A stretch of DNA of 19,904 nt from NCBI GenBank assembly GCA_011523485.1, contig WTGR01000121.1, forward strand, positions 1 to 19,904, in the 5' to 3' direction. Position 1 is the stretch's first letter, and every line of letters starts with the position of its first letter. Source of the DNA: Acidobacteriota bacterium. Lineage in GTDB: Bacteria; Acidobacteriota; Vicinamibacteria; Vicinamibacterales; UBA8438. The notes below the pieces were generated by a model. The model saw only the letters and a list, made by a program, of their open reading frames with translations, was not told the origin of the DNA and searched no databases. This document shows positions 1 through 8,680 of the stretch, piece after piece. The translations under genes were made by a program, and so were the position numbers.

Positions 1-164
1 TGCGGCGCCTGCTGACCGACTGCGACGTCGACACCGTGCTCGTGCGCGTGGAACGGCTGGGCGACGGGAACGTCTGCCACACCGGCGAGCGCACCTGCTT
101 CTTCAGGACGCTCGACGAGCTGGCGCCGGACGCGGACCGGCAGCTCGTGGAACAGGCGCGATGA
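1..164 (+). CDS. hisI: Phosphoribosyl-AMP cyclohydrolase, C-terminal fragment (5' end outside window)
   Basis: The reading frame is open from the window edge (first full codon at base 3) to a TGA at 162-164, giving about 53 residues. The fragment contains the family signature around [14 protein letters not shown]. In HisI the cysteines of this CHTG...C segment help bind the metal that activates water to open the purine ring of phosphoribosyl-AMP, the third step of histidine synthesis. It ends soon after this motif with a helix ([15 protein letters not shown]). No fused HisE pyrophosphohydrolase domain follows, so this is a stand-alone HisI type, although the N-terminus cannot be seen. The stop overlaps the hisG start as ATGA (161-164), so it is in the same operon and probably translationally coupled. 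Confidence 0.9.
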   Translation, partial: RRLLTDCDVDTVLVRVERLGDGNVCHTGERTCFFRTLDELAPDADRQLVEQAR

Positions 165-1042
165 CGCTCCGTCTGGGCATCCCGAAGGGCTCGTTGCAGG
201 AGTCCACGGTGCAGCTCTTCGCGCGCGCGGGCTTCAACATCTACGTCAGCTCCCGCTCCTACTACCCGACGATCGACGATCCGGAGATCGAGTGCACGCT
301 GATCCGGGCGCAGGAGATGGCGCGCTACGTCGCCGACGAGGCGGTCGACGCGGGGCTGACCGGCATCGACTGGATAGCGGAGCATCAGACGGCCACCGGC
401 GAGGAAGTGGTCGGCGTCACCGACCTGGTCTATTCCAAGCAGAGCTTCCGCAAGGTGCGCTGGGTGCTGGCCGTGCCGGAAGAGTCGAAGTACCGGTCGC
501 CGCGGGATCTGGAGGGCGCGCGGATCTCGACCGAGCTGGTGCGCGTGACCGAGGCGTACTTCGCGCGGCTGGGCGTCAACGTCCACGTCGAGTTCTCGTG
601 GGGCGCCACCGAGGTGAAGCCGCCCGACCTGGCCGACGCGATCGTCGAGGCGACCGAGACCGGCTCGACGCTGCGCGCCAACCACCTGCGCATCATCGAC
701 ACGGTGCTCGAATCGAATCCGCAGCTCATCGCCAACCGGCGGGCCCTGGACGACGAGGCGAAGCGGACGAAGATCGAGAACATCGCGCTGCTGCTGCGGG
801 CGGCGATGGAGGCGCAGGGACGGGTGGGGCTGATGTTGAACGTGCAGCGCGCGGATCTGGACGGCATCCTGGCGCTGCTGCCCGCCCTGCAGCGCCCGAC
901 CGTGTCGCCGTTGGCGGACGACGGCTGGGTCGCCGTATCCACCGTGCTCGAGGAACGCGACGTCCGCGAGCTCATGCCGCGCCTGCGGTCGGCCGGCGGA
1001 CACGGGATCGTCGAGTATCCGCTGAACAAGATCGTCCTATGA
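161..1042 (+). CDS. hisG: ATP phosphoribosyltransferase, long form
   Basis: Catalyses the first, committed step of histidine synthesis: ATP plus PRPP gives phosphoribosyl-ATP. The product is 293 residues, the length of the long, self-regulated form rather than the short HisZ-dependent form. The N-terminal start [11 protein letters not shown] is typical. The PRPP-binding loop is at about residues 163-174 ([12 protein letters not shown]). The C-terminal regulatory ACT-like domain spans about 219-293 and ends in the characteristic [11 protein letters not shown]. In this family the regulatory domain binds histidine for feedback inhibition, so regulation of the pathway at this enzyme is expected. 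The ATG overlaps the hisI stop by four bases and the TGA overlaps the hisD ATG. There is no strong Shine-Dalgarno sequence, which fits coupled translation. Confidence 0.96.
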   Translation: MTLRLGIPKGSLQESTVQLFARAGFNIYVSSRSYYPTIDDPEIECTLIRAQEMARYVADEAVDAGLTGIDWIAEHQTATGEEVVGVTDLVYSKQSFRKVRWVLAVPEESKYRSPRDLEGARISTELVRVTEAYFARLGVNVHVEFSWGATEVKPPDLADAIVEATETGSTLRANHLRIIDTVLESNPQLIANRRALDDEAKRTKIENIALLLRAAMEAQGRVGLMLNVQRADLDGILALLPALQRPTVSPLADDGWVAVSTVLEERDVRELMPRLRSAGGHGIVEYPLNKIVL

Positions 1043-2328
1043 GGATCATCGCGTCGTCGCAGGCGCGGGCGGTGCGGGCGCTGGTGGAGCGCGGGCGGGC
1101 GTCCGACCCCGACGTCGCCGGCCGGGTCGCGGAGATCGTCGCCGACGTGCGGCGGCGCGGCGACCGGGCCGTGCTGAAGTACGCCCGCGCGTTCGACCGC
1201 CTGCGCGGCGCCGTCGAGATCGAGGCGGACGAGATCCGGCGGGGCGCGCAGGAGACGCCGCCCGCGGTACGCGCGGCGATCAGGACCGCGGCGCGGCACA
1301 TCCGGCGCGTGTCGGCGAAGCAGGTGCCCCGGGGCTGGCGCGAGACGGTGGCGCCCGGCGTGGTGATCGAGCAACGGGTGACGCCGCTCGACCGCGTCGG
1401 CTGCTACGTGCCGGGCGGGCGCCACCCGCTGCCGTCGTCGCTGCTGATGACCGCGCTCCCGGCGCGGGCGGCCGGCGTGCCGGAGGTGATCGCGACCTGC
1501 CCGAACCCCGCGCCGGCAGTGCTCGCGGCGGCGGTCGAAGCGAAGGTCTCGCGCCTGTTCCGCGTCGGCGGGGCGCACGCCATCGCCGCGTTCGCCTACG
1601 GTACGGCGACCATTCCGCGCGTCGACCGGATCGTCGGCCCGGGCAACGCCTACGTCGCCGCCGCCAAGGCGCAGGTGGCGCGCGACTGCCCCATCGACTT
1701 CTACGCCGGACCGACCGAGATCGTCGTTGTCTCGAGCGACGGCAACCCGGAGTGGATCGCCGCGGACCTGGTGGCGCAGGCCGAGCACGATCCGGACGCC
1801 CGGGCGATCCTGCTGACGCCGGAACGGCCGCTGGCGCGGGCCGTGGCCGCCGCGGTGGCGGCCCAGATCGAGGAGCATCCGGGGGCGGCGCCGTCGATAG
1901 CGGCCCACGGCATCGCGGTGGTGACGACCACCCTGGACGAGGCGGTCGATCTGGCCAACGCCATCGCCCCCGAGCACGCGGTGACCGACACGTTGGCCGT
2001 GGCCCGCCGCGTGGTCCGGGCCGGCACGGTCTTCGTCGGGCCTTTCGGCGCCCAGGCGGCCGGCGACTACGCCACCGGGTCGAACCACGTGCTGCCGACC
2101 GACGGCGCGGCGCAGGTCCGCGGGGGCCTGAGCGCGGCCGACTTCGTGCGCGTGAACAGCGTGCAGCGGCTGACCCGGCAGGGCCTGCGCGGCCTGGCGC
2201 CGAGCGTGATCTCGCTGGCCAACGCGGAGGGGCTCCACGCCCACGCCGCGTCGGTGGCGCGGCGCGTGCTGCCGCCGCCTCGAGGCAGATCCAGACCGGA
2301 AACCGGCGGCCGGGAGGAGGGCGGTTGA
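1039..2328 (+). CDS. hisD: Histidinol dehydrogenase
   Basis: Performs the last two oxidations of the pathway, L-histidinol to L-histidine, with NAD+ and zinc. The 429-residue protein has the family's key residues. The expected zinc ligands are Q247 and H250 (AQAEHDPDA), D343 (GDYATGSNH) and H402 (EGLHAHA). The general-base pair is E312-H313 (IAPEH). The nucleotide-binding region around 195-205 ([11 protein letters not shown]) is intact. After about residue 410 there is an approximately 19-residue arginine/glycine-rich tail that looks like a lineage-specific extension. Its coding sequence also supplies the Shine-Dalgarno region of hisB. The start ATG overlaps the hisG stop (ATGA). hisC, which often follows hisD, is absent here and must lie elsewhere. 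Confidence 0.96.
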   Translation: MRIIASSQARAVRALVERGRASDPDVAGRVAEIVADVRRRGDRAVLKYARAFDRLRGAVEIEADEIRRGAQETPPAVRAAIRTAARHIRRVSAKQVPRGWRETVAPGVVIEQRVTPLDRVGCYVPGGRHPLPSSLLMTALPARAAGVPEVIATCPNPAPAVLAAAVEAKVSRLFRVGGAHAIAAFAYGTATIPRVDRIVGPGNAYVAAAKAQVARDCPIDFYAGPTEIVVVSSDGNPEWIAADLVAQAEHDPDARAILLTPERPLARAVAAAVAAQIEEHPGAAPSIAAHGIAVVTTTLDEAVDLANAIAPEHAVTDTLAVARRVVRAGTVFVGPFGAQAAGDYATGSNHVLPTDGAAQVRGGLSAADFVRVNSVQRLTRQGLRGLAPSVISLANAEGLHAHAASVARRVLPPPRGRSRPETGGREEGG

Positions 2329-2939
2329 GCACGAACGATACGGCGCCCGACACGCGGGAGGCGACGATCAACCGCGAGACGACCGAGACGCAGATTGCGC
2401 TGCAGATCGCGCTGGACGGCAGTGGGCGGTACACGGTCAGCACGGGCATCCGCTTCTTCGACCACATGCTGGAGTTGCTCGCCCGGCACGGGGCATTCGA
2501 CCTGACGCTGCGGGCGACCGGCGACCTCGACGTCGATCAGCACCACACGGTGGAGGACGTCGGCATCGCCCTCGGACAGGCGGTGACGCAGGCGCTCGGA
2601 TCGAAGCGGGGGATCAACCGGGCGGGCTACTTCGTGATGCCGATGGACGAGACGCTCGGGGTGGCCGCCGTCGATCTGAGCGGACGCGTGCACGCGATCA
2701 CCGACCTGAACCTGGCCGTCGAGCGCGTGGGCGACCTGCAGGCCGAGCTGGTCCACGACTTCTTCGACGGCTTCGCCCAGGGGGCGCGCGCCAACGTGCA
2801 CGTGAAGGTGTTGTACGGCCGGTCGAGCCACCACCAGATAGAGGCGCTGTTCAAGGCGTTCGCGCGGGCGCTGCGCGTGGCGTGCTCGCGCGACCGGCAG
2901 CTCGGCGAGATGCTGCCGAGCACGAAGGAGCTGCTGTGA
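2325..2939 (+). CDS. hisB: Imidazoleglycerol-phosphate dehydratase
   Basis: Dehydrates imidazole glycerol phosphate to imidazole acetol phosphate using manganese. The product is a monofunctional 204-residue protein without the phosphatase domain seen in enterobacterial HisB. Metal-binding motifs are visible: FFDHMLE (43-50), [14 protein letters not shown] (71-84) and [17 protein letters not shown] (167-183). I chose the TTG at 2325 as start. No ATG precedes the conserved region, the TTG overlaps the hisD stop as TTGA, and a strong purine-rich GGGAGGAGG (2312-2320) lies four bases upstream. The stop overlaps the GTG of hisH. The first 20 residues before the conserved core are poorly conserved and polar. 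Confidence 0.95.
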   Translation: MSTNDTAPDTREATINRETTETQIALQIALDGSGRYTVSTGIRFFDHMLELLARHGAFDLTLRATGDLDVDQHHTVEDVGIALGQAVTQALGSKRGINRAGYFVMPMDETLGVAAVDLSGRVHAITDLNLAVERVGDLQAELVHDFFDGFAQGARANVHVKVLYGRSSHHQIEALFKAFARALRVACSRDRQLGEMLPSTKELL

Positions 2940-3565
2940 GCATCGCGTTGATCGACTACGACGCCGGCAATCTCACGTCCGTGCGCAAGGCGCTCACCCA
3001 CCTCGGCGCGCGTTTCGAGACGCCGGCCGGACCGGGCGCGCTGGCCGCGGCCCGCGCGGTGATCGTCCCGGGCGTCGGCAACTTCGAGGTGACGGCCGCC
3101 CTCGACGCCGACTGGCGGCGCGCCATCGCCGGCGTGATCGAGCGCGGCGGCCTTCTGCTCGGCATCTGCGTCGGTTTGCAGTGGCTCTTCGAAGGCAGCG
3201 AGGAGGCGCCCGGCGTGGCCGGCTTCGGCGCGCTGCCGGGACGCTGCCGGCTCATCGAGCATCCCGACCCCGCCGGCCCGGCCGGCGGCGCCCTCTTCAA
3301 GGTGCCGCACGTCGGCTGGAACAGCCTGCACCGGACCCGCGACTCGTGGGTGCTCGACGGCGTGGCGGAGGGCGACCAGGTCTACTTCACGCACTCGTAC
3401 GCCGCTCCCGTCGGCCCCGACTGCATCGGCTCGACCACCTACGGCATCGAGTTCGCGAGCGTCGTCGAGCGCGAGCGGCTGGTCGGCATGCAGTTCCACC
3501 CGGAGAAGTCGGGCGACGTCGGGCTACGCCTCTTCAAGAACGTCCTCGATCGGATGGCCGCCTGA
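2936..3565 (+). CDS. hisH: Imidazole glycerol phosphate synthase, glutaminase subunit
   Basis: Class I glutamine amidotransferase that produces ammonia and channels it to HisF. The 209-residue protein has the expected catalytic triad: nucleophile C78 in LLGICVGLQ, with H188 and E190 in MQFHPEKSG. The N-terminus [15 protein letters not shown] is diagnostic for HisH. I place the start at GTG 2936, which overlaps the hisB stop as GTGA and is preceded by AAGGAG at 2925-2930, five bases away. A longer reading to an upstream ATG at 2882 adds residues that are out-of-frame hisB sequence and is not credible. The stop TGA shares one base with the hisF ATG, so the two subunits of the synthase are probably made in equal amounts by coupled translation. 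Confidence 0.96.
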   Translation: MSIALIDYDAGNLTSVRKALTHLGARFETPAGPGALAAARAVIVPGVGNFEVTAALDADWRRAIAGVIERGGLLLGICVGLQWLFEGSEEAPGVAGFGALPGRCRLIEHPDPAGPAGGALFKVPHVGWNSLHRTRDSWVLDGVAEGDQVYFTHSYAAPVGPDCIGSTTYGIEFASVVERERLVGMQFHPEKSGDVGLRLFKNVLDRMAA

Positions 3566-4359
3566 TGCTCTCGAAGCGCATCATCGCCTGCCTGGACGTG
3601 CGCGACGGGCAGGTCGTCAAGGGCGTCAACTTCGAAGGGTTGCGCTCGGCCGGCGACCCGGCCGGGCTCTCCCGGCGCTACAACCGCGAGGGCATCGACG
3701 AGGTGGTGATCCTCGACGTCACCGCCACCATCGAGAAGCGCAAGGCGATGGCGCGGACGATCCACGCGGTGGCGCAGGAGATCTTCCTGCCGCTGTGCGT
3801 CGGGGGCGGGATCAACGACGAGGCGCACGCCGACGCCGCCATCGAGGCGGGAGCCGACAAGGTCAGCCTGAACACCGCCGCCATCGCGAGGCCGGAGCTG
3901 CTGACCGCCCTCGCCCGCCGCTACGGCAGCCAGGCGGTGATCGTCGCCATCGACGCCAAGCGGGAGGGCGGCGGGTTCCGGATCTACGTGCGCAGCGGAC
4001 GGCAGGCGACCGAGCGCGACGCGGTGGAATGGGCGCGGGAGGCGGCCGACCGGGGCGCCGGCGAGATCCTCCTGACCTCGATAGACCGCGACGGCACGAA
4101 GAGCGGATTCGACTGCGAGCTGACCGCGGCGGTCTCCGAGGCGGTCTCCATCCCGGTCATCGCGTCGGGCGGCGCCGGCACCTTCGATCACTTCGTCGAC
4201 GTGTTCACGGCGGGGAAGGCGGACGCGGCGCTCGCGGCGTCGATCTTCCATTACGCCGAGCACGCGGTGGCCGACCTGAAGCAGCACCTCCACGAGCGCG
4301 GCATCCCGGTGCGGATGGGACGCTGGGCGCGCACCGGCAGCGCGGGATCGTCCGCATGA
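3565..4359 (+). CDS. hisF: Imidazole glycerol phosphate synthase, cyclase subunit
   Basis: A (beta/alpha)8-barrel that combines PRFAR with ammonia from HisH to form imidazole glycerol phosphate and AICAR. The 264-residue protein has the two catalytic aspartates at the canonical positions, D11 (IACLDVRDG) and D130 (VAIDAK). It also has the phosphate-binding segments CVGGGI (78-83) and a second glycine-rich loop, ASGGAG, near the C-terminal half. The end extends about 12-14 residues past the usual RMGR/VRL terminus with a small polar tail. The ATG directly follows the hisH stop (TGATG). A 28-base gap separates it from hisA. The order hisF-hisA reverses the more common hisA-hisF order. Confidence 0.96.
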   Translation: MLSKRIIACLDVRDGQVVKGVNFEGLRSAGDPAGLSRRYNREGIDEVVILDVTATIEKRKAMARTIHAVAQEIFLPLCVGGGINDEAHADAAIEAGADKVSLNTAAIARPELLTALARRYGSQAVIVAIDAKREGGGFRIYVRSGRQATERDAVEWAREAADRGAGEILLTSIDRDGTKSGFDCELTAAVSEAVSIPVIASGGAGTFDHFVDVFTAGKADAALAASIFHYAEHAVADLKQHLHERGIPVRMGRWARTGSAGSSA

Positions 4360-4387
4360 GGCCCCCGGCATCAGGAACGAGGAACTC

Positions 4388-5104
4388 GTGCTGATTCCAT
4401 CGATAGATCTCAAGGGCGGCCAGGTCGTGCAGCTCGTCCAGGGCGAGCGGCCGGCCATCGCCTCGGACGACATCGACGGCTGGGTGCGCAAGTTCCAGGA
4501 CTTCCCCCGCGTGCAGGTCATCGACCTCGACGCCGCGATGGGTTCCGGCACCAACGACACGCTGGTGCAGTCGATAGCCCCGCGGCTCGCCTGCCGCGTC
4601 GGGGGCGGAATCCGCACGGTCGAGCGGGCGCGAGCCGTGCTCGGCTACGGGGCAGGCGCGGTCATCGTCGGCTCGTCGCTGTTCCGTGACGGCCGACCCG
4701 ATCTGGATTTCGCCGCGGCGCTGGCCGAGGCGGTCGGCCCCGAGCGGATCATCGCCGCCGTGGACAGCAAGGGCGGGCGGGTCGTCGTCAAGGGCTGGCG
4801 GGAGGCCACGCCGCTCACCGCGGTCGAGGCGGTCCGCGCGCTCGAGCCGTGGTGCGGCGAGTTCCTCTACACCCACGTGGACCGGGAAGGGCTGATGCAG
4901 GGGACCGACATGGACGCCATCCTGGCCGTCCGCGACGCGACGTCGCGGCGCCTGACCGCGGCGGGGGGCATCACCACCCCGGACGAGATCGACCGGCTCG
5001 ACGCGGAAGGCATCGACGCCGTGGTCGGCATGGCCATCTACACCGGCCGGCTCGACGCCACCCGCTATATCTCGATCGGATCGAACACGCCGAACACGCG
5101 GTAG
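4388..5104 (+). CDS. hisA: ProFAR isomerase (phosphoribosylformimino-AICAR ribotide isomerase)
   Basis: Amadori isomerase converting ProFAR to PRFAR, the substrate of HisFH. It has 238 residues in a half-barrel-repeat TIM fold. Catalytic D7 (PSIDLKGG), D126 (AAVDSKGG) and T162 (YTHVDREG) are present, with VGGGIR (71-76) and AAGGI phosphate loops. The start is GTG at 4388, preceded by GAGGAA about four bases upstream. It is distinguished from the paralogous HisF by the IDLKGGQVVQLVQG start and the absence of ACLDV. It is the last his gene. No clear Rho-independent terminator follows, only an AT-rich spacer from about 5205. Confidence 0.95.
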   Translation: MLIPSIDLKGGQVVQLVQGERPAIASDDIDGWVRKFQDFPRVQVIDLDAAMGSGTNDTLVQSIAPRLACRVGGGIRTVERARAVLGYGAGAVIVGSSLFRDGRPDLDFAAALAEAVGPERIIAAVDSKGGRVVVKGWREATPLTAVEAVRALEPWCGEFLYTHVDREGLMQGTDMDAILAVRDATSRRLTAAGGITTPDEIDRLDAEGIDAVVGMAIYTGRLDATRYISIGSNTPNTR

Positions 5105-5205
5105 TCGCGGCGCAAGCCCCGCCTCGCGGTCGCGACCGAGAATGTCCCGCCGCAGCACCTCCAGCGCCGCGTCGCGGCCCTCGGCCTCCTGGACCTCAAG
5201 CTATC

Positions 5206-5222
5206 TACAATGTATGTATACT
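5206..5222 (+). promoter_or_regulatory. Possible promoter core for the DUF4143 ATPase
   Basis: Two overlapping -10-like hexamers, TACAAT (5206-5211) and TATACT (5217-5222), sit in a stretch that is abruptly AT-rich for this genome. By hand count, 29 of 60 bases are G or C in 5221-5280, against 50 of 60 in 1801-1860 of hisD. I do not see a good -35 box at 16-18 bases. The position, about 70-85 bases upstream of the ATPase start and after the end of the his operon, fits a separate promoter. This is only a sequence-based guess. Confidence 0.3.
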
Positions 5223-5247
5223 TCGCCGGCCGTCGACCACTTAACAG

Positions 5248-5276
5248 GAAAATCAAAAGCGGCGTTTTTGTTTTTC
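5248..5276. repeat. AT-rich inverted repeat upstream of the ATPase
   Basis: Arms GAAAATCAAAA (5248-5258) and TTTTGTTTTTC (5266-5276) are complementary except for one central T-T mismatch, around a 7-base loop GCGGCGT. The structure lies 16 bases before the ATG of the ATPase at 5293. Read as DNA it could be an operator for a dimeric regulator. Read as RNA it is a weak A-U hairpin followed by no further T run, so it would be a poor terminator for the his operon. Its composition is unlike the surrounding genome. Confidence 0.6.
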
Positions 5277-5292
5277 ACGTATCCTGGCCGAG

Positions 5293-6444
5293 ATGGTTCC
5301 TCGGCACGAGCATGTCGCGGCGATTCTCGACCACCTGCGCCAGTTTCCCGTCGTCGGGATCGTCGGCGCACGACAGGTCGGAAAGACCACGCTCGCCCGC
5401 GACGTCGCCAGCCGCAAAGCGGCGACCGTAACCACCTTCGATCTCGAGGACCCGACCGACCAGGCCGCGTTCGCCGATCCGAAACTGGTGCTCGAGCCGC
5501 TGCGCGGATTGGTCGTCATCGACGAAGTGCAGCGCCGCCCCGGGCTCTTCGCCCTGTTGCGGGTGCTTGTGGATCGGCCGGGGAACGCCGCGCGTTTCCT
5601 CGTGCTCGGCAGCGCCGGCCCGGACCTGCTGCGGCAGTCGTCCGAAACCCTGGCCGGCCGGATCGCGTATCACGAGCTGCCACCTTTCCGCGTCCACGAG
5701 ACAGGCGCGGACACCCTCGGCCGTCTCTGGTCGCGCGGCGGGTTTCCCCTGTCGTTCCTCGCACCGGACGACGGACGAAGCCTGGCGTGGCGGAGCGCGT
5801 TCGTTCGCACGTTCCTGGAGCGCGACCTGCCGCAACTCGGCGTCTCCGTGCCGGCCGAAACGATGCGCCGGTTCTGGACGATGCTGGCGCACTACCATGG
5901 CAATCGCTGGAACAGCGCCGATCTGGCTCGCGCCCTCGGCGTTTCCGGCCCGACGGTTAACGCCTACCTCGACGCCCTCGTCGATGCGCTGATCGTGCGC
6001 AAGCTGCTGCCCTGGTTCGAAAACGTGAAGAAGCGGCAGGTCAGGGCCCCGAAGGTCTACATCGACGACAGCGGCCTGCTCCACGCACTCCTCGGGATCG
6101 CCTCGGAAACGACCCTCCGGCGACATCCGGCGTGCGGTGCTTCCTGGGAAGGGTTCGCCATGAACGAGAGCATCCGCGCGCTCGGTGTCGACCGGCGCGA
6201 CTGCTACTACTGGGCCACCCACGGGGGCTCGGAGCTCGACCTGCTCACGTTCGTCGGCGGGCGACGGATCGGCATCGAGTTCAAGCGCACGAGCACGCCG
6301 GCCCTGACCCGCTCCATGCACGTCGCTCTGGCGGATCTGGGGCTCGACCGGCTGTTCGTCATCCATCCCGGCGCCGCTCGCTTCCGGCTGCACGAGCGCG
6401 TGGAGGCGGTCGGCCTTACACGGGCTTGTACGGAAGGGCTGTGA
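5293..6444 (+). CDS. AAA ATPase with C-terminal DUF4143 domain
   Basis: A 383-residue protein of the widespread ATP-binding family combining an AAA_14 P-loop domain with DUF4143. Walker A is at 25-32 (GARQVGKT) and Walker B at 73-79 (LVVIDEV). A sensor-like segment is at about 104-112 (VLGSAGPDL), shifted from the usual TGSS. The middle contains a winged-helix-like segment (about 205-235, SADLARALGVSGPTVNAYLDAL). The C-terminus has E314/D316 and E329/K331 (SELDLL...GIEFKR), resembling the PD-(D/E)xK-like pattern often seen at the end of these proteins. The cellular role of this family is not well defined. Such genes are often scattered accessory genes and are frequently transferred. It sits alone between the his operon and a methyltransferase, with its own AT-rich upstream region. 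Confidence 0.85.
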   Translation: MVPRHEHVAAILDHLRQFPVVGIVGARQVGKTTLARDVASRKAATVTTFDLEDPTDQAAFADPKLVLEPLRGLVVIDEVQRRPGLFALLRVLVDRPGNAARFLVLGSAGPDLLRQSSETLAGRIAYHELPPFRVHETGADTLGRLWSRGGFPLSFLAPDDGRSLAWRSAFVRTFLERDLPQLGVSVPAETMRRFWTMLAHYHGNRWNSADLARALGVSGPTVNAYLDALVDALIVRKLLPWFENVKKRQVRAPKVYIDDSGLLHALLGIASETTLRRHPACGASWEGFAMNESIRALGVDRRDCYYWATHGGSELDLLTFVGGRRIGIEFKRTSTPALTRSMHVALADLGLDRLFVIHPGAARFRLHERVEAVGLTRACTEGL

Positions 6445-6491
6445 AGACGGGCTCCAGCGTGCCGGTCGTCACCGACTGCCGCGGGTGCCTG

Positions 6492-6497
6492 TATCAT
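6492..6497 (+). promoter_or_regulatory. Possible -10 element before the methyltransferase
   Basis: TATCAT matches five of six positions of the sigma-70 -10 consensus. It lies inside a near-palindrome, GCCTG...CAGGC (arms 6487-6491 and 6499-6503), about 80 bases upstream of the methyltransferase start. No convincing -35 box is visible. The flanking inverted repeat could be an operator overlapping the promoter, or coincidence. Confidence 0.25.
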
Positions 6498-6571
6498 GCA
6501 GGCGACTCGCGCCACGGCGCCGTTCCAAGGCTCGTGCGAGCACGATCCGGATGCGGCGAGACGGGAACACG

Positions 6572-7318
6572 ATGCAGGTCTGGAACCCGGATCGGTACGC
6601 CACGCACGCGCGGTTCGTCTCCGACCTCGGCGCGCCGGTGGTGGATCTGCTCGACCCGCGGCCGGGCGAGCGCGTGCTCGACGTCGGCTGCGGCGACGGC
6701 GCGCTGACGGAGAAGCTGGTCGAGGCCGGCTGCCGCGTCGTCGGCATCGACGCCAGCCCGGAGCAGGTGCGGGCGGCGCGGGAGCGCGGGCTCGACGCGC
6801 GCGTGGCCAACGTTGCCGCCCTGGACTTCGACGGGGAGTTCGACGCGGTGTTCAGCAACGCGGTGCTGCACTGGGTCCGGGAGCCGGACGCGGCGCTGGC
6901 GGCGATTCATCGGGCCCTCGCCCCCGGCGGCCGGCTCGTGGCCGAGCTCGGCGGCCACGGTTGCGTCGCGTCGATCCGCGCCGCCTTCGGCGAGGTTCTC
7001 GCGAAGCGCGGACTCGACGCGGAGCGGCTGAATCCGTGGTACTTCCCGACCGTGGAGGCGTATTGCGAGCGCCTGCACGCCAACGGCTTCGAGGTCGACT
7101 CCATCCGCCTGTTTCCGCGCCCGACGCCGCTGCCGTCCGACGTGACCGACTGGCTGGAGACCTTCGCCCAGCCCTTCCTGGCCGGCGTCCCCGACAGCGA
7201 CCGGCCGACCGTGCTGCGCGAGATGCGCGAACGGCTCGAGCCGGTGCTCCGCACGGCCGACGGCGGCTGGGTCGCCGACTACGTCCGGCTCCGTTTCGCG
7301 GCCAGCCGGCGGACGTAG
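6572..7318 (+). CDS. Class I SAM-dependent methyltransferase (trans-aconitate methyltransferase-like)
   Basis: A 248-residue soluble protein with a Rossmann-like methyltransferase fold. Motif I is VLDVGCGDG (35-43), the acidic end of strand beta-2 is GID60, and a post-motif NAVLHWV lies at about 94-100. The layout, with WNPDRY at the very N-terminus, the GCGDG motif near residue 40 and a C-terminal helical cap, resembles the Tam (trans-aconitate 2-methyltransferase) group. The substrate cannot be read from sequence. I chose ATG 6572 because homologues typically begin just before WNPxxY. An in-frame ATG at 6551 adds seven residues and is possible. A further upstream reading to 6485 is basic and low-complexity and would overlap the -10-like element. 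Its stop is six bases before the acyltransferase start, so the two are probably co-transcribed. Confidence 0.85.
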   Translation: MQVWNPDRYATHARFVSDLGAPVVDLLDPRPGERVLDVGCGDGALTEKLVEAGCRVVGIDASPEQVRAARERGLDARVANVAALDFDGEFDAVFSNAVLHWVREPDAALAAIHRALAPGGRLVAELGGHGCVASIRAAFGEVLAKRGLDAERLNPWYFPTVEAYCERLHANGFEVDSIRLFPRPTPLPSDVTDWLETFAQPFLAGVPDSDRPTVLREMRERLEPVLRTADGGWVADYVRLRFAASRRT

Positions 7319-7324
7319 AGGAAC

Positions 7325-8680
7325 ATGCCGGCCGCACCGCCCGCGCCCGCCGGGACGACGCCGCCGCACTCCTGGGTCTGGGGACTCGCCCGCTTGGCCG
7401 TGTACGCCTACTACCGCGTCGACCGCATCGGCGGCGCCCTGCCGGACGGCCCGCTGTTGCTGGTGGCCAACCATCCCAACACCCTCATCGATCCGGCGGT
7501 CATCCAGACGACGGCGGGACGGCGCGTCCGCTTCCTCGCCAAGTCCACGCTCTTCGCGTGGCATCCGCTGAGCCCGCTGATCCGCCGCTCGGGCGCCATT
7601 CCGGTCTACCGGAAGATGGATCCGGGCGTGGACACCTCCCGCAACGTGGAGATGTTCTCGGCAGTCGCGGCGGCGCTGGCGGCAGGCGAGGCGATCTGCC
7701 TCTTCCCGGAGGGCACCAGCCACGCGCACGGCCGGCTCGAGCCGCTGCGGACGGGCGCCGCGCGCATGGTGCTCAACAGTGGCGCCGTGGGCCACCCGGT
7801 GACCGTCGTGCCGGTCGGGCTCAACTTCGACGCGTTGGCCCGGTTCCGCTCGCGTGCTTCGGTCGTCTTCGGGCGCCCGTTGGACTACGCGGACCTGGCC
7901 GAAGGCTATGCGAACGACGAGGCCGCCGCGGTCCGGACGCTCACCGACCGCATCGAGCAACGCCTGAAGCACCTGATGGTCGAGGCGGAGCCCCGGCACG
8001 ACCTGCCGATCGTCGAGCGCATCGACCGCCTCTACGCCGCCGCCCGCGGCGCGTCGCGCGACGTGCAGGAGCGGCTCGGCCGCCGCCGCCTGATCGCCGC
8101 GGGGATGGTCAGGCTGCGCGAGCAGGACCCGGCGCGGCTGGCGGAGCTGATGCGGCTGGTCGAGGAGCACCTGGCCAGCCTGGCCCGGTTCGGACTCCGC
8201 GAGCGCGACCTCGACCAGCGGATCCCGGCCGCCGAGGTAATTCGCTTCGCACTGCGGGAAGGGCTCCTGGCGCTGGTCCTCGGTCCGCTGGCGCTCGCGA
8301 GCATCGTCGTGTTCGCGGCGCCGTACTGGCTCACCGACCGCATCGGCAAGTGGGCGCCCAACCTGCAGAGCCGGGCGGTGTGGCAGATCATCGGCGGGGG
8401 CCTGCTCCACGCAGCCTGGATCGCGACGATCGCGTCGCTGGCCGGCGCCCGGGCCGGGACTGCGACGGGCGTCGCCACCGGCTTCGGACTCGTAGCCCTG
8501 GCCGCCCTCGGCACGCTGGCCGTCGAGCGGGAATCGGCCGTCTGGCGCACCACCCGCGCCTTCTTCACGCTGCGCCGGATGCCGCTGCGCGCCCGCGGCG
8601 CGCTACGCCGACGGCGCGCGGCGCTCGCCAACGTGCTCGACGACGTGCGCGCCTGGGTCGAGCGCACGACGCGCTACTGA
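7325..8680 (+). CDS. PlsC-family lysophospholipid/glycerol-phosphate acyltransferase with C-terminal membrane region
   Basis: A 451-residue predicted membrane-associated acyltransferase that would transfer a fatty acyl group to glycerol phosphate or a lysophospholipid. Motif I is NHPNTLID, with catalytic H50 and D56. The H-x5-D spacing is one longer than the usual H-x4-D but resembles what I recall of the yeast Sct1/Gat-type enzymes. Motif II-like GAIPVYR is at 90-96 and motif III FPEGTS at 127-132. The catalytic domain ends near 190. A charged, helical segment (about 200-300) follows, then three hydrophobic stretches (about 311-335, 354-374, 380-400) and an arginine-rich tail. The start follows the methyltransferase stop with AGAGGAA as ribosome-binding site. 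The exact acyl acceptor is not determinable. Confidence 0.85.
   Translation: MPAAPPAPAGTTPPHSWVWGLARLAVYAYYRVDRIGGALPDGPLLLVANHPNTLIDPAVIQTTAGRRVRFLAKSTLFAWHPLSPLIRRSGAIPVYRKMDPGVDTSRNVEMFSAVAAALAAGEAICLFPEGTSHAHGRLEPLRTGAARMVLNSGAVGHPVTVVPVGLNFDALARFRSRASVVFGRPLDYADLAEGYANDEAAAVRTLTDRIEQRLKHLMVEAEPRHDLPIVERIDRLYAAARGASRDVQERLGRRRLIAAGMVRLREQDPARLAELMRLVEEHLASLARFGLRERDLDQRIPAAEVIRFALREGLLALVLGPLALASIVVFAAPYWLTDRIGKWAPNLQSRAVWQIIGGGLLHAAWIATIASLAGARAGTATGVATGFGLVALAALGTLAVERESAVWRTTRAFFTLRRMPLRARGALRRRRAALANVLDDVRAWVERTTRY

Noticed and set aside
430..2244. Long minus-strand open frame antisense to hisG/hisD
   Set aside because: It is the antisense shadow of intact his genes in very GC-rich DNA. 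Its protein is Arg/His/Gly-rich with no domain.
5127..5138. 12-base palindrome CGGTCGCGACCG after hisA as a terminator
   Set aside because: It is self-complementary to its centre and leaves no proper loop, has no T run, and such short GC palindromes are expected in this composition.
5065..5256. Short minus-strand frame after hisA, possible gene remnant
   Set aside because: It overlaps the hisA end, has no recognisable domain or ribosome-binding site, and could be chance. A remnant cannot be excluded without comparison to relatives.
5293..6444. DUF4143 ATPase as part of a multi-gene defence system
   Set aside because: The next gene is a small-molecule-type methyltransferase without a DNA-recognition domain, followed by a lipid acyltransferase. 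No nuclease or partner typical of defence is adjacent.
6494..8410. Long minus-strand frame opposite the methyltransferase and acyltransferase
   Set aside because: Both plus-strand genes carry clear catalytic motifs and a ribosome-binding site. The antisense frame has none.
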